From contig NZ_JAIGYQ010000013.1 of assembly GCF_019711685.1 (NCBI RefSeq), positions 1 through 46,467 on the forward strand: 46,467 nucleotides of DNA, in the 5' to 3' direction. How positions within the stretch are numbered: the stretch's first letter is position 1; each line of letters opens with the position of its first letter. Under the pieces are notes generated by a model. That model had not been told where the DNA came from and made no database searches. It was given only the letters and a program-made list of their open reading frames with translations. This document shows positions 24,319 through 36,493 of this stretch, piece after piece. The stretch is from Helicobacter turcicus (GTDB lineage Bacteria > Campylobacterota > Campylobacteria > Campylobacterales > Helicobacteraceae). The translations under genes and the position numbers were made by a program.

Positions 24319-24801
24319 TTAAATTTTGCCCATCAATTCTTTTTTGCAAAAACAAAAATAACCTGTTGGGAGATTCCTTTTATGCGTTTTATAGATATTT
24401 AAAACATAAGATTCGGATAAAAACAAATTGAATAATTCCTCTTGCCTTAGACGATTCCTAACCCAAATCTTATTATCAATACCACTTACATTAGTGAAGT
24501 TATAACTACACAAAATCAACTTGGGAGAAAGCTTACAAATCCTCTCTATAAATTTTGGCAAATCCCAAATATATTCAAACAAGCCCGCACAAACAATCAG
24601 CGTAAAAGAACCCTTAGAAAAATAAGGAAATTCTCCCTGATTAAAATCACAGAGGATATTATCCTTATGATGAGGATACAAATCTACCCCTGTATAAGAA
24701 GGATTGCAATGATTTTCTCTCAATACTTCTCTAAAATACTGCACACCACAACCCAAATCCAACACAGATTCTAAACTCTCCCTCGCTTCAGGTGAGAGCA
24801 A
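24319..24801 (-). CDS. SAM-dependent methyltransferase domain, off-frame part of a phase-variable fusion
   Basis: This 160-residue frame has a class I methyltransferase core: VLDLGCGVQYF (SAM loop), TGVDLYP, DFNQGEFPYF and the later LIVCAGLFEYIWDLP. Its only start is a TTG with no clear ribosome site, and the frame remains open upstream past 24801 to the G10 tract at 24911-24920. Read through that tract with 8 or 11 G it continues, in frame, the preceding pyruvyl transferase-like gene, giving a single protein of about 560 residues. As sequenced (10 G) the methyltransferase is separated from its start and is probably not made. Glycan O-methylation is the likely role by context; the acceptor is unknown. 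Confidence 0.75.
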   Translation of the reverse strand: MLSPEARESLESVLDLGCGVQYFREVLRENHCNPSYTGVDLYPHHKDNILCDFNQGEFPYFSKGSFTLIVCAGLFEYIWDLPKFIERICKLSPKLILCSYNFTNVSGIDNKIWVRNRLRQEELFNLFLSESYVLNIYKTHKRNLPTGYFCFCKKELMGKI

Positions 24802-24905
24802 ATCTAATAGAATCTGTGCTCTTTGTTTAAATTCTAAATCATACTTAAAATCTTGTTTCCATAAATTGATATCATTAGAAATACTTTTTGTTTCTAAATT
24901 ATAAT

Positions 24906-26003
24906 TTATGCCCCCCCCCCGCTAGAACTTTCATCAAAATTTTTTGCTTTAAATTCTGCAATTCTCATTCTAATTTGTAAAAGTTGCTGTTCCTCAATCT
25001 TTTCACCCATTTCTTTTTGGATACTCAATCTTAAATTCTCTAGCATATCTTTTTTAAGGGATTCTATCTCTAAAGATTTGGGATTAAAATCAATTAAGCC
25101 AGCCTTTAATTCCTCTAAAGTCCAGATTCTTAAAATCCCACTCACAGCAGAAAATCTTTGTTTATTTTCTTCGTTTTTTGCGATTAAAACTACCGGAATC
25201 CCCATTGCTACACAAGGAGCAGCACAATGAAGTGCGCAGGTAATGACAAGTTTTGCTTCTTTTTTATAAGTTTCAAGTAAATTTTGCGTTTGGGATTCAA
25301 AATTTAAATTTTGATGTTTTGTCTCTACATATTGTTGATTAATTTGTATTGCGTTTTTGGAAAGATTTTGTGGAATGTATCGCAAATCTTTTTCAGAAAT
25401 CCCCACTAGAAAAACTTTATTTGCTTCTACATTTGCCTCTCTTCTAGGTAATGTCAAAGTCAAACAACGTGAAAAATAAGCCTTAAGCCCTTTATTTTGA
25501 CAGAATTGCAAAGTCCATAAATCCCTACAACCGATTTCTTTGTTTTTAAAATAAAAAGGATAATAAGCAATAAAGTATTCTAAAAATTTATGAATCTCTG
25601 AAGTAAAATGTGTCCCGACAAAAATAGGTAAAGTTTGGTTATTGGGAATAAAATGGTTAGAATGCGCGAACCAACCCTGCATAATAACAGGAGTTAGCCC
25701 CCCCCCCGCACAGAAACTAGTAAGAGAATCTCTATCGTGAGTTTGAAAAGTCGCATTAGGAAAAAGAGTTGTAAGGGCGTTTTTAACTGCAAGAGTTTGG
25801 ACATAATCACCTAAATTTGTTTGATTAACTCTAAAAATATGTGATTCATAATTAAAAAGTAAAAAATGATTTTTTATAGGTTTATTATCATTAGGAATCA
25901 CAAAATTTCTTAAAGAAAGCATTTGATTTTCAATAAATTGTTTTAGAAATTTTTCTTCTTGCTCTGCAAATTTTTTATTCAATGTCTTTCTAAAAATTAG
26001 CAT
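24906..26003 (-). CDS. Polysaccharide pyruvyl transferase-like protein with two G tracts
   Basis: A 365-residue protein of the polysaccharide pyruvyl transferase superfamily, which add ketal pyruvate or act in glycan building. Visible family features are LGDYVQTLAVKNAL near residue 65, VIMQGWFAHSNHF, PIFVGTHF, the GCRDLWTLQFC segment and TCALHCAAPCVAMGIPVV. The poly-Gly run after Cys (CAGGG, about residue 102) is encoded by a G10 tract and is in frame as sequenced; 9 or 11 G would truncate the protein at about one third. A second G10 tract ends the gene, where a change would fuse it to the methyltransferase domain downstream. Its final residues SSGGGA are therefore an artefact of the current tract state. 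It lies in a mostly housekeeping stretch with no adjacent glycan cluster. Confidence 0.75.
   Translation of the reverse strand: MLIFRKTLNKKFAEQEEKFLKQFIENQMLSLRNFVIPNDNKPIKNHFLLFNYESHIFRVNQTNLGDYVQTLAVKNALTTLFPNATFQTHDRDSLTSFCAGGGLTPVIMQGWFAHSNHFIPNNQTLPIFVGTHFTSEIHKFLEYFIAYYPFYFKNKEIGCRDLWTLQFCQNKGLKAYFSRCLTLTLPRREANVEANKVFLVGISEKDLRYIPQNLSKNAIQINQQYVETKHQNLNFESQTQNLLETYKKEAKLVITCALHCAAPCVAMGIPVVLIAKNEENKQRFSAVSGILRIWTLEELKAGLIDFNPKSLEIESLKKDMLENLRLSIQKEMGEKIEEQQLLQIRMRIAEFKAKNFDESSSGGGA
24911..24920 (-). repeat. G10 tract at the fusion junction
   Basis: Ten G on the minus strand (C on plus). With 10, the pyruvyl transferase-like frame ends at once (GCA TAA). With 9 it ends three codons later at TAA. 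With 8 or 11 it reads GGC ATA AAT and runs into the methyltransferase domain without a stop. Confidence 0.85.
25698..25707 (-). repeat. G10 tract inside pyruvyl transferase-like gene
   Basis: Ten G on the minus strand encode the end of Ala and three Gly codons (C-A-G-G-G-L). The reading frame is open with 10. With 9 the next codon is TAA. With 11 a TAA follows after 13 further codons. Confidence 0.85.
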
Positions 26004-26045
26004 AATTTTCCTTTGAATTTTAATTGACTAGGCATTGTGTCTAGA

Positions 26046-26693
26046 TTATATCACCTTTTGTTCTTTTTTCTGAATTAAACGAATAATATTAGGAATATGT
26101 TTATAAAAGATAATGCACATCATTAAAACCAAAGGAGTATGGGTTGTGATATGTGGAATCTCTGGATGCAAAAAGAAGCTAGAACCTATACCACAAACTA
26201 CACCAAAAAGCGAAGCTAAAGAGGAGATTTTTAAAAATTTTCCCACTAAAAACCAAACGATTAAGCCCAGAATTGCTTCAAATGGTAAAAATACAGCGAC
26301 AACACCAACTGTTGTTGCAACTCCCTTGCCCCCTTCAAATTTCAAAAATGGACTAAAACAATGCCCAACCACAGCCAAAAATGCAAGCATCCATTGTGCT
26401 TCATAACTAAGCCCTACAAGTTTTGCAATTCCAATAATGACTACACCTTTTAGCGCATCACTTAGCATCGTAAGAACTGCAACTTTCTTAGCAAGTTTTG
26501 GATTACTCTGTTTTAATGCACGTAAAACATTAGTTGCACCAATGCTACCGCTTCCTACTTCTCTAACATCTACACCACCTAAATATTTTCCATACAATAA
26601 ACCAAATGGAATTCCACCTACTAAATAAGTTAGAGTGTAGAAGATTCCATTAATACTTGTAAAAAAATCAATAATCCCTGCTAAAATATACAT
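26046..26693 (-). CDS. plsY: Acyl-phosphate:glycerol-3-phosphate acyltransferase
   Basis: A 215-residue polytopic inner-membrane enzyme that acylates glycerol 3-phosphate from acyl phosphate, the first step of phospholipid synthesis. It shows the three PlsY motifs: GSGSIGATNVLRAL (about 42-55), GHCFSPFLKFEGGKGVATT (about 112-130) and, near the C-terminus, the third loop before ILIFYKHIPNIIRLI-like residues. Five hydrophobic helices. It lies 12 bases after gyrB on the same strand and may be transcribed with the dnaN-gyrB block. Confidence 0.94.
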   Translation of the reverse strand: MYILAGIIDFFTSINGIFYTLTYLVGGIPFGLLYGKYLGGVDVREVGSGSIGATNVLRALKQSNPKLAKKVAVLTMLSDALKGVVIIGIAKLVGLSYEAQWMLAFLAVVGHCFSPFLKFEGGKGVATTVGVVAVFLPFEAILGLIVWFLVGKFLKISSLASLFGVVCGIGSSFFLHPEIPHITTHTPLVLMMCIIFYKHIPNIIRLIQKKEQKVI

Positions 26694-26705
26694 TAAGATT
26701 CCTAG

Positions 26706-30094
<3,389 letters not shown>

Positions 30095-30117
30095 AAAAGC
30101 TCCTTAATTATTTTTAA

Positions 30118-30179
30118 AATTTTAGAAGTATTAGTAGAGTAGTTGAATTGTTGAATAACTGCTAAAGACTTCTAAAATT
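30118..30179. repeat. 12-bp inverted repeat in dnaA-dnaN gap
   Basis: AATTTTAGAAGT (30118-30129) and ACTTCTAAAATT (30168-30179) are perfect inverted arms separated by 38 bases. The same gap contains weaker DnaA-box-like nonamers, GTTGAATAA (30150-30158) and TAATGCACA (30222-30230). It could be part of a second origin element, since epsilonproteobacterial origins are often split on both sides of dnaA, or part of the dnaN promoter/leader. Confidence 0.35.
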
Positions 30180-30268
30180 AGGGTTTTTTGCCGTGTGTAA
30201 ATGCTATTTGGAATTTCACATTAATGCACAATTTTAGCAAAATTTTGTTTGTATGGTCTTTAAAGAAG

Positions 30269-31573
30269 TTATTTTATCTTATTTTTGATTTCTTCAATGA
30301 TAGTTTTAAAATTTTGATTTTCATTGATTTCATTTTGGATGCTTTTCATTGCTTTACTTACTGTGCTGTGGTCTTTCATCCCGAAGAAATTTGCAAGATA
30401 TGGCATAGAATTTGGTGTGAGTGTACGTGCTAGATAAATTACAATTTTACGTGCGGTTACAATGTTTTTAGAGCGACTTTTGCTTTTAATATCAGAGGGC
30501 TTGAGATTATAATATCTTGAGACTGTTTCAATAATAGAATCCATATCTACGTTTTCTTTAGATTCTTTAATATATTCTTTTAGAATATCTTTGATAAACT
30601 CAAGGCTGATTTCTTGGATATTTGTAACATTCATTGAAAAATTGAGTTTAACTAAAACACCTTCAATTTCGCGGATATTATCATTAATATTTGCTGCAAT
30701 AAAGTTAATAATTGCGTCATTTAAATGGATTCCGTCTAATTCACATTTTGCGCGAATAATATTGATTTTTGTTTCAAGTTCTGGAGGTTGAATATCTGCA
30801 AGAAGTCCAGAAGTAAAACGTGTTTTTAAACGTTCTTCTAAACCATTCATGTCTTTTGGAGGGCGGTCAGAAGTAAGCACAATTTGTTTATTATTTTCTT
30901 TGAGTTCATTAAAGGTATGAAAAAATTCTTCTTGAATTTGGTCTTTACCACTTAAGAATTGAATATCATCAATGAGTAGATAATCACAAGCACGGTATTT
31001 TTCACGAAATCGTTCCATTGTGTTATTACGAATATGGAATAAAAAATCGTTTAGAAATTGCTCACTTGTGGTATAAATGACATTTTTTCCAACACTAACA
31101 TTAGCATTACCAATGGCATTTAATAAATGTGTTTTTCCAAGTCCTGTATTTCCATAAATTACAAGAGGATTGTAACTTGTGCTTTGATTTTGTGCCACAG
31201 CTTTTGCAACATTAAATGCAAAAGTGTTAGAATTTCCCACCACAAAAGAAGCAAAAGTAAAAGAGGGATTGAGATTTGAAGCAGTATTTTGCTTACGAAT
31301 GTTAGGTTTATTTTCTTTTTTCTTATTAGGATTTAAAACTTCTATAATCACTTCTGGTTTAAAGCCATTATGCGCTTCAAAGAGATGTGCAATTTTATTA
31401 GCATACTTAGTTTTTATCCAGCTAGCAACAAAAATATTAGGGGCATTTAACACAATTCTATCATCACGGGAATATTTTTCATTATACGATAATTGGCTAA
31501 TATAATTGTCAAATTCAAAGGGCGTAAGTTCGTTTTTTAATTGTAAAAGGATTGAATGCAAGGGATTCTCCAA
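30269..31573 (-). CDS. dnaA: Chromosomal replication initiator DnaA
   Basis: A 434-residue initiator that binds DnaA boxes and opens the origin. N-terminal domain I (LKNELTPFEFDNYISQL) is followed by a linker rich in Asn/Lys, the AAA+ domain with Walker A GNTGLGKTH and Walker B LLIDDIQF, and the C-terminal helix-turn-helix with FGMKDHSTVSKA. The start is uncertain: the longest frame begins TTG at 31573, but another TTG at 31561 has GGAG six bases before it and may be the true start, which shortens the protein by 4 residues. It is the first gene of the dnaA-dnaN-gyrB block, next to the origin. Confidence 0.97.
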   Translation of the reverse strand: MENPLHSILLQLKNELTPFEFDNYISQLSYNEKYSRDDRIVLNAPNIFVASWIKTKYANKIAHLFEAHNGFKPEVIIEVLNPNKKKENKPNIRKQNTASNLNPSFTFASFVVGNSNTFAFNVAKAVAQNQSTSYNPLVIYGNTGLGKTHLLNAIGNANVSVGKNVIYTTSEQFLNDFLFHIRNNTMERFREKYRACDYLLIDDIQFLSGKDQIQEEFFHTFNELKENNKQIVLTSDRPPKDMNGLEERLKTRFTSGLLADIQPPELETKINIIRAKCELDGIHLNDAIINFIAANINDNIREIEGVLVKLNFSMNVTNIQEISLEFIKDILKEYIKESKENVDMDSIIETVSRYYNLKPSDIKSKSRSKNIVTARKIVIYLARTLTPNSMPYLANFFGMKDHSTVSKAMKSIQNEINENQNFKTIIEEIKNKIK

Positions 31574-31697
31574 AGTTATTCACAGAATGTGAAAAAGATG
31601 TGAATAAATCTTGGAATTTTAGCAAATTTTTTCATTTAATTTATAAAAATAGATAACTTTAGTAGAATCCTAAAATTATTTTTGGATTAGGAGAGTG
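31574..31697. other. Probable chromosome replication origin (oriC)
   Basis: The 124 bases between dnaA and ruvC contain three DnaA boxes: TTATTCACA (31576-31584, perfect), TGTGAAAAA (31588-31596, one mismatch on the reverse strand) and TGTGAATAA (31599-31607, perfect on the reverse strand). They are spaced 3 and 2 bases apart. A strongly AT-rich stretch (31610-31685) follows, suitable as the unwinding element. The placement beside dnaA matches origins of Helicobacter and Campylobacter. The same DNA must also carry the dnaA and ruvC promoters, so DnaA probably regulates itself. Confidence 0.75.
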
Positions 31698-32177
31698 ATG
31701 AATATTTTAGGAATTGACCCAGGAAGTAGAAATTGTGGTTATGCAATTATAAAATTAGAAAATGGTGCAATTTCCTTGATTGAAGCGGGATTAATTAAAA
31801 TTAAAGAGAGGGTTTTGCAAGACCAAATTGTAGAGTTTGTAGAAGGGATTGATTTGGTATTAAAACAACATAAAATTAATAGCGTTGCTATTGAAGATAT
31901 GTTTTATGCGTATAATCCAAAAAGCGTGATAAAGTTAGCACAATTTAGGGGGGCTTTAAGCCTCAAAATTTTACAAGAGCTTGGAAATTTTGCTGAATAC
32001 ACTCCTTTACAAGTAAAAAAAGCACTTACAGGTAATGGAAAAGCGGCAAAAGAGCAAGTTGCATTTATGGTGAAACGTTTGCTTGGAATAAAGGGTGAGA
32101 TAAAACCTCTTGATATTACCGATGCAATCGCCATTGCTGTCACGCATGCACAACGACTTAAACTTCAAAAAGGATAA
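31698..32177 (+). CDS. ruvC: Holliday junction resolvase RuvC
   Basis: A 159-residue endonuclease that cuts Holliday junctions with RuvAB. The acidic catalytic residues are visible in [17 protein letters not shown] (Asp7), in VAIEDMFYA (Glu) and in the late [14 protein letters not shown] (two Asp). The ATG at 31698 is chosen over GTG 31695 because AGGAGAG (31689-31695) is better spaced from it. It is the first gene of a run on the plus strand away from the origin; thyX follows after 2 bases. Confidence 0.95.
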   Translation: MNILGIDPGSRNCGYAIIKLENGAISLIEAGLIKIKERVLQDQIVEFVEGIDLVLKQHKINSVAIEDMFYAYNPKSVIKLAQFRGALSLKILQELGNFAEYTPLQVKKALTGNGKAAKEQVAFMVKRLLGIKGEIKPLDITDAIAIAVTHAQRLKLQKG

Positions 32178-32179
32178 AA

Positions 32180-32806
32180 ATGCAAATAGAATTGTTATCT
32201 TATACAGATTTAAATATCTGTTCACATGCAATTAGAACTTGTTGGCAAAGCTTTGAAAAAGGAGATAATGGGGGAGAAAAAGATAAAGAATTAATTGATA
32301 GAGTGGGAAATAAACTTAAACACGCTTCTACTTTGGAACATTTAAATTATTCTTTTTATATTCAAGGTATCAGTCGTGCGTGTTTGCAAGAATTAGCAAG
32401 GCATAGAATGGCTTCACTTAGTGTAAAATCTAGTCGTTACACGTTAAAAGAGCTTAAGGAGATGGAATCCTTTTTTCCACTTTGTGAAGAAAATTTTACA
32501 AGAGCAGGAGAATTTTTAGTATTTACAAGTAATCAAGCTGTGAATGAAGCTTCTATCTACGCATTAGAAAATTTAAGAAAATTGCTTGTGGCAAATATTA
32601 GTAATGATTTAGCAAAATTTGCAATGCCAGAATCCTATAAAACAGAGCTTACTTGGAGTATTAATGCAAGAAGTTTGCAAAATTTTTTAGCATTGCGTAG
32701 TTCAAAAGTTGCACTTTGGGAGATTAGAGAATTAGCTTTTAATATTTTTAATGCATTGCCACAAGAACACCAGTTTATTTTTAGTGATTTGCTAAGTAAT
32801 GCTTGA
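32180..32806 (+). CDS. thyX: FAD-dependent thymidylate synthase
   Basis: A 208-residue flavoenzyme that makes dTMP from dUMP with methylene-tetrahydrofolate and NADPH. The ThyX signature RHRxxSxSxxSxRY is at 84-97 (RHRMASLSVKSSRY), preceded by ISRACLQELARH. The substrate region near AMPESYKTELTWSINARSLQNFLALR is typical. Epsilonproteobacteria use ThyX in place of ThyA. It overlaps the next gene by 8 bases. Confidence 0.95.
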   Translation: MQIELLSYTDLNICSHAIRTCWQSFEKGDNGGEKDKELIDRVGNKLKHASTLEHLNYSFYIQGISRACLQELARHRMASLSVKSSRYTLKELKEMESFFPLCEENFTRAGEFLVFTSNQAVNEASIYALENLRKLLVANISNDLAKFAMPESYKTELTWSINARSLQNFLALRSSKVALWEIRELAFNIFNALPQEHQFIFSDLLSNA

Positions 32807-34967
32807 ATTTTTAAATCTGCTTAAAAATGGAATTCCACTTGATTTTAAACTTGCGGAATCTTTTTTACAATTCCTAGAATCTTTGCGTTCCCTCAATGTG
32901 CTTGATGTGCGTAAAGGTTGTTATGTGCTAAAAAAGCAATTTTGCATTGGCAAAATTGATATTGCAAAAGAAGGATATGGTTTTGTGATTCCATTGCCAA
33001 AGGAAAGGGCGGTGCGTGATTGGCTTGTAGAAAAAAAACTGCTAAAAGGCGCCCAAAAAGATGATATTGTGTTAGCTAAAATGCTAAATAAAAAACATAA
33101 TGTGCGCATTTATGCAAAAGTTATCCAAATCTTAGAAACAAAAGAAAGTAGTGTGCTTTGCTATTTAGAGAAGTATAAGCTTGATTGTATGGCAATTTCA
33201 ATTCCTAATGAGATTCCTTATAAAATTAAAGCCTCCCAAAAGTCGTTAAAAACATTACCTACAAATACGATTCTAAAAATAAATCCCAAAAATGGTGAAA
33301 TTTTAGAGATTTTAGGAGCACTTAGTGATTCTAAAATGGACGAGAATATTACCTTAAGCCTTTATAATAGGCAAGAATCTTTCAGTCTGCAAGCACAACT
33401 TCAAGCGAATAGTTTTAAAGCTGTGCGTTTAAAGGATTTTAAAGAAAGGGTAGATTGCACACATTTACCCTTTTGCGTTATTGATCCTATGGGAGCGAAA
33501 GATCATGATGATGCAATTTTTTATGATAGTGAAAATTCTATGCTTTATGTCGCTATTGCAGATGTCAGCTATTATGTTTCAAAGGATTCTGCTCTTGATA
33601 TTGAAGCAAAGGCAAGAGGTTTTAGTGTGTATTTTCCGCACAAATCTATCCCCATGTTGCCTAGAATTTTAAGTGAAAATCTCTGCGCATTGAGCGAAGG
33701 AGATTTGCGTTTAGCAATGGTTTGGAAAATCCGCTTACATAAGCGCACCAAAGCAGTATTAAATAGTGAGCTTTTTGAAGCTGTGGTAAAAGTGCGTCAA
33801 AAACTCACTTATGAAGATGTTGATGCACTTTTAGATTCCAAAGATAGCAAGGCAGTAAAAGCAAGTATAAAACCAATGCTTTTTGCACTCAATGCCTTAA
33901 CACAAAAATTGCGTCAAAAGCGGTTAAAAAGCGGATTTGATTTTTTAGGTGATGATAGCGTGATGGAGCTAGATAAAAATCTAGAACTAAAAGATACTAA
34001 GATGAAATCCCAAACACAAAGCCATCAACTTGTAGAAGAGTGTATGTTGCTTGCAAATATACAAAGCGCACTATTACAGAGCAAACAAAGCACACAAGGA
34101 GATGAGCAGTTAAAATTAGGAATCTATCGTGTGCATAATGCACCAAAACAAGAGAATATTGAGGATTTATTCGCTGAATTTAGACTACTTGGAATTTATA
34201 AAAAAAATAAGATTCCAAAAAACATTAGAGAATTTCATAATGCTATTTTAGAAATCCAAGCTTTAACACAACATTCTAATATGGCAGTAGAAGTAGATAA
34301 GCTTATCATTCGTTCAATGCAACAAGCGTTTTATGCAAGTCATAATATCGGACATTTTGGACTAGGATTTGAAGCATATAGTCATTTTACTTCACCCATT
34401 CGCCGTTATAGTGATTTGCTTTTACACAGAATTCTAAAAGCTAAAATTCAATTAAATCAAGAATCTTTGGAATCCTTACCTCAAATTTGTGAAGATTTGA
34501 GTCAAAAAGAACGTGAAGTGGCAAAAATAGAAATGGATTTTAAAGACCGCAAATTCGCACGTTATCTAAATAAAAAAATTGGACAAGCATATTTAGGTGT
34601 AATTATTAATGACAAAAGCCCAGAGTTAATTGCTCTAACCACTCCACCTTTACAGGGTGCACGTGTTGTATGTTTAAAAGGCACAGGAGTGAAATACCAA
34701 AAAGTGCGTGTGCAAATTATTGATGTTAATCTTGCCACAGCAAAAGTCTATGGTAGAATCTTAGAATGCTTTAATGAAAGGTTTGGAATCCAAAATGAAC
34801 AAATCTCTAAATATCTTTTTATAAAAACGCATCAAAAGGCACAGAATGTGCGCAAAAGAGCAAAACTAAATGCTAAGAAAATGGATAAAAATATTAAAAG
34901 AAGCACTAAAGCAACAAACCTTAAAAGTGTAAATTATAAGCCGCGCCATAAGCGTAAAGGGAAATAA
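32799..34967 (+). CDS. rnr: Ribonuclease R (RNB family exoribonuclease)
   Basis: A 722-residue 3'-5' exoribonuclease of the RNase II/R family. The RNB active site is visible in CVIDPMGAKDHDDAIFYD (the catalytic Asp cluster near 230). GFSVYFPHKSIPMLP and HFTSPIRRYSDLLLHR follow in order. The N-terminal part is shorter than E. coli RNase R, with a reduced cold-shock region. The C-terminus is a basic Lys/Arg-rich tail (KRAKLNAKK and onward), consistent with RNA binding. It overlaps thyX and, by 1 base, holA. Confidence 0.93.
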   Translation: MLEFLNLLKNGIPLDFKLAESFLQFLESLRSLNVLDVRKGCYVLKKQFCIGKIDIAKEGYGFVIPLPKERAVRDWLVEKKLLKGAQKDDIVLAKMLNKKHNVRIYAKVIQILETKESSVLCYLEKYKLDCMAISIPNEIPYKIKASQKSLKTLPTNTILKINPKNGEILEILGALSDSKMDENITLSLYNRQESFSLQAQLQANSFKAVRLKDFKERVDCTHLPFCVIDPMGAKDHDDAIFYDSENSMLYVAIADVSYYVSKDSALDIEAKARGFSVYFPHKSIPMLPRILSENLCALSEGDLRLAMVWKIRLHKRTKAVLNSELFEAVVKVRQKLTYEDVDALLDSKDSKAVKASIKPMLFALNALTQKLRQKRLKSGFDFLGDDSVMELDKNLELKDTKMKSQTQSHQLVEECMLLANIQSALLQSKQSTQGDEQLKLGIYRVHNAPKQENIEDLFAEFRLLGIYKKNKIPKNIREFHNAILEIQALTQHSNMAVEVDKLIIRSMQQAFYASHNIGHFGLGFEAYSHFTSPIRRYSDLLLHRILKAKIQLNQESLESLPQICEDLSQKEREVAKIEMDFKDRKFARYLNKKIGQAYLGVIINDKSPELIALTTPPLQGARVVCLKGTGVKYQKVRVQIIDVNLATAKVYGRILECFNERFGIQNEQISKYLFIKTHQKAQNVRKRAKLNAKKMDKNIKRSTKATNLKSVNYKPRHKRKGK

Positions 34968-35980
34968 TGTATAAAAAAGAATTAGACACAAAACTTGCCA
35001 AAAATATACCGATTCGTGCGATTTTTCTTTATGGGGCGGATGCATTTTTAATCGGATATTATGGCGAGAAAATTGCTAAAATTGCTCTTGATAGAGGTTG
35101 TGAGAAAAATAGCTTTCATTTTAATGCCTTTGATTTTCAAAATGCACTAAATTGCTTCCTGCAAGGCTCACTTTTTGGTAATGAAGCACTTGTTTGGATA
35201 AAAGTGGATAAAAAGATTCCAAAAAAACAGCTTGATTCCCTTGTGGAAGCTTTGCTTAAAAATGGCAATGGAACTTTAATTTTGGAATTTTATCAAGCGG
35301 AGAATAAAACGAGCGTAGAATATATGGCAGATGCAAGGACTATGGTTGGGAGTTTTGGGGCAAGTTTAGCAAAACATGGTGTGTTTGAAGTGCGCTTTTT
35401 TGTTCCTAATCTTTATGAAGCAATGCCAATTTTACAGGAATACGCAAGAGAATTACAAATTAAAATTCCTGATTTTCTACTCCATAAAATTTTTGAACAA
35501 CAAAATCTTGATTTAGGACTAAGTATTGCAGAACTTCGTAAATACGGAATCTTTGAACAAGAAATTACTGCAGAAATGATTGAAAGTTTAGGTTATGGAT
35601 TAGGCAGTGTTGAGGTTGATGAGATTTTAGAATTATTGCTTCTTAAAAAACCCTATTTTATGAAACTTTCACAATTTATAGAACAAGGCTTTGATGAAAA
35701 TCAGCTTGTAAGGGCAGTGCAAAAATATTTTTTTACACTTTTTTTGCTAACAAGTCATATTCGTTTAAAAGGTGATTCTAATCTCTCCGAAGCGTTAGGT
35801 TATAATCCACCAAAGGCAATCTTAGATAGAAAGAAAGCCTTTGCAACTACAATTAAAGAAACACAATATGAGTCGATTTTTTTTGTTTTAAATACTTGGA
35901 GAGAGGAATTGTTTAAAGGAATAAATCGTGGTAATGGTTTTCTAAGTGCTTTAATAAAAATTCAAGCAATTTTAAGATAG
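34967..35980 (+). CDS. holA: DNA polymerase III delta subunit
   Basis: A 337-residue clamp-loader subunit opening the beta ring. Family features are the start IRAIFLYGADAFLIGYYGEK, the segment NSFHFNAFDFQNAL with GSLFGNEALVWIK, and the late LSLAELRKYG-like residues (LSIAELRKYG). The C-terminal oligomerisation helices include LVRAVQKYFFTLFLL. The ATG shares its A with the rnr stop, so the two are coupled. dnaN, encoding its partner, is about 5 kb away across the origin. Confidence 0.9.
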   Translation: MYKKELDTKLAKNIPIRAIFLYGADAFLIGYYGEKIAKIALDRGCEKNSFHFNAFDFQNALNCFLQGSLFGNEALVWIKVDKKIPKKQLDSLVEALLKNGNGTLILEFYQAENKTSVEYMADARTMVGSFGASLAKHGVFEVRFFVPNLYEAMPILQEYARELQIKIPDFLLHKIFEQQNLDLGLSIAELRKYGIFEQEITAEMIESLGYGLGSVEVDEILELLLLKKPYFMKLSQFIEQGFDENQLVRAVQKYFFTLFLLTSHIRLKGDSNLSEALGYNPPKAILDRKKAFATTIKETQYESIFFVLNTWREELFKGINRGNGFLSALIKIQAILR

Positions 35981-36021
35981 AATAAACGCCTTTACATTTT
36001 GTAAAAAAATTGTAAAAAACC

Positions 36022-36029
36022 TATAAAAT
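36022..36029 (+). promoter_or_regulatory. -10 of rpsF-ssb-rpsR promoter
   Basis: TATAAAAT lies 61 bases before rpsF in the 109-base gap after holA, with T/A-rich tracts upstream. The ribosome site TAAGGAG (36078-36084) follows. No other feature is visible in the gap. Confidence 0.55.
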
Positions 36030-36089
36030 CCTTGCTCTTTTGTTAGATGAAATTGTAAAGCAAAAGGGCAAAATCCATAAGGAGACTAT

Positions 36090-36476
36090 ATGCGTTTTTA
36101 TGAAACAATGTTTGTGGTAAAACCCACTTTAACACAAGAAGAAATCACCCAAAAGATTGATTTTTACAAAGTCGCAATTCTCAACAATGGTGGCGAAATT
36201 AGCGCGACTTTAGATATGGGAATGCGCAACCTTGCTTATGAAATCAAGAAAAATAAACGTGGATATTATTTTGTGATTTATTTTAAAGCAGAGCCAAAGC
36301 TTGTTTTAGAGCTAGAGCGCTTATACCGCATTAACGAAGAGATTTTGCGTTTTATTGTGATTAAATACGAGAGTAAAAAAGAGCAAAAAGCATGGGAAAC
36401 ATTAGTAGATCGTGCAATTAATAATAAAAAATCAGCACCATTAAAAGAAGTTGAGGACAAATCACAAGGCGCTTAA
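36090..36476 (+). CDS. rpsF: 30S ribosomal protein S6
   Basis: A 128-residue small-subunit protein that binds 16S rRNA with S18. It opens [18 protein letters not shown] and contains [20 protein letters not shown] and LRFIVIKYE, typical of S6. The C-terminus is a charged extension. It is the first gene of rpsF-ssb-rpsR, the classic arrangement, and S18 lies two genes on. Confidence 0.96.
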   Translation: MRFYETMFVVKPTLTQEEITQKIDFYKVAILNNGGEISATLDMGMRNLAYEIKKNKRGYYFVIYFKAEPKLVLELERLYRINEEILRFIVIKYESKKEQKAWETLVDRAINNKKSAPLKEVEDKSQGA

Positions 36477-36493
36477 ATCTAAAGGAATATTAG

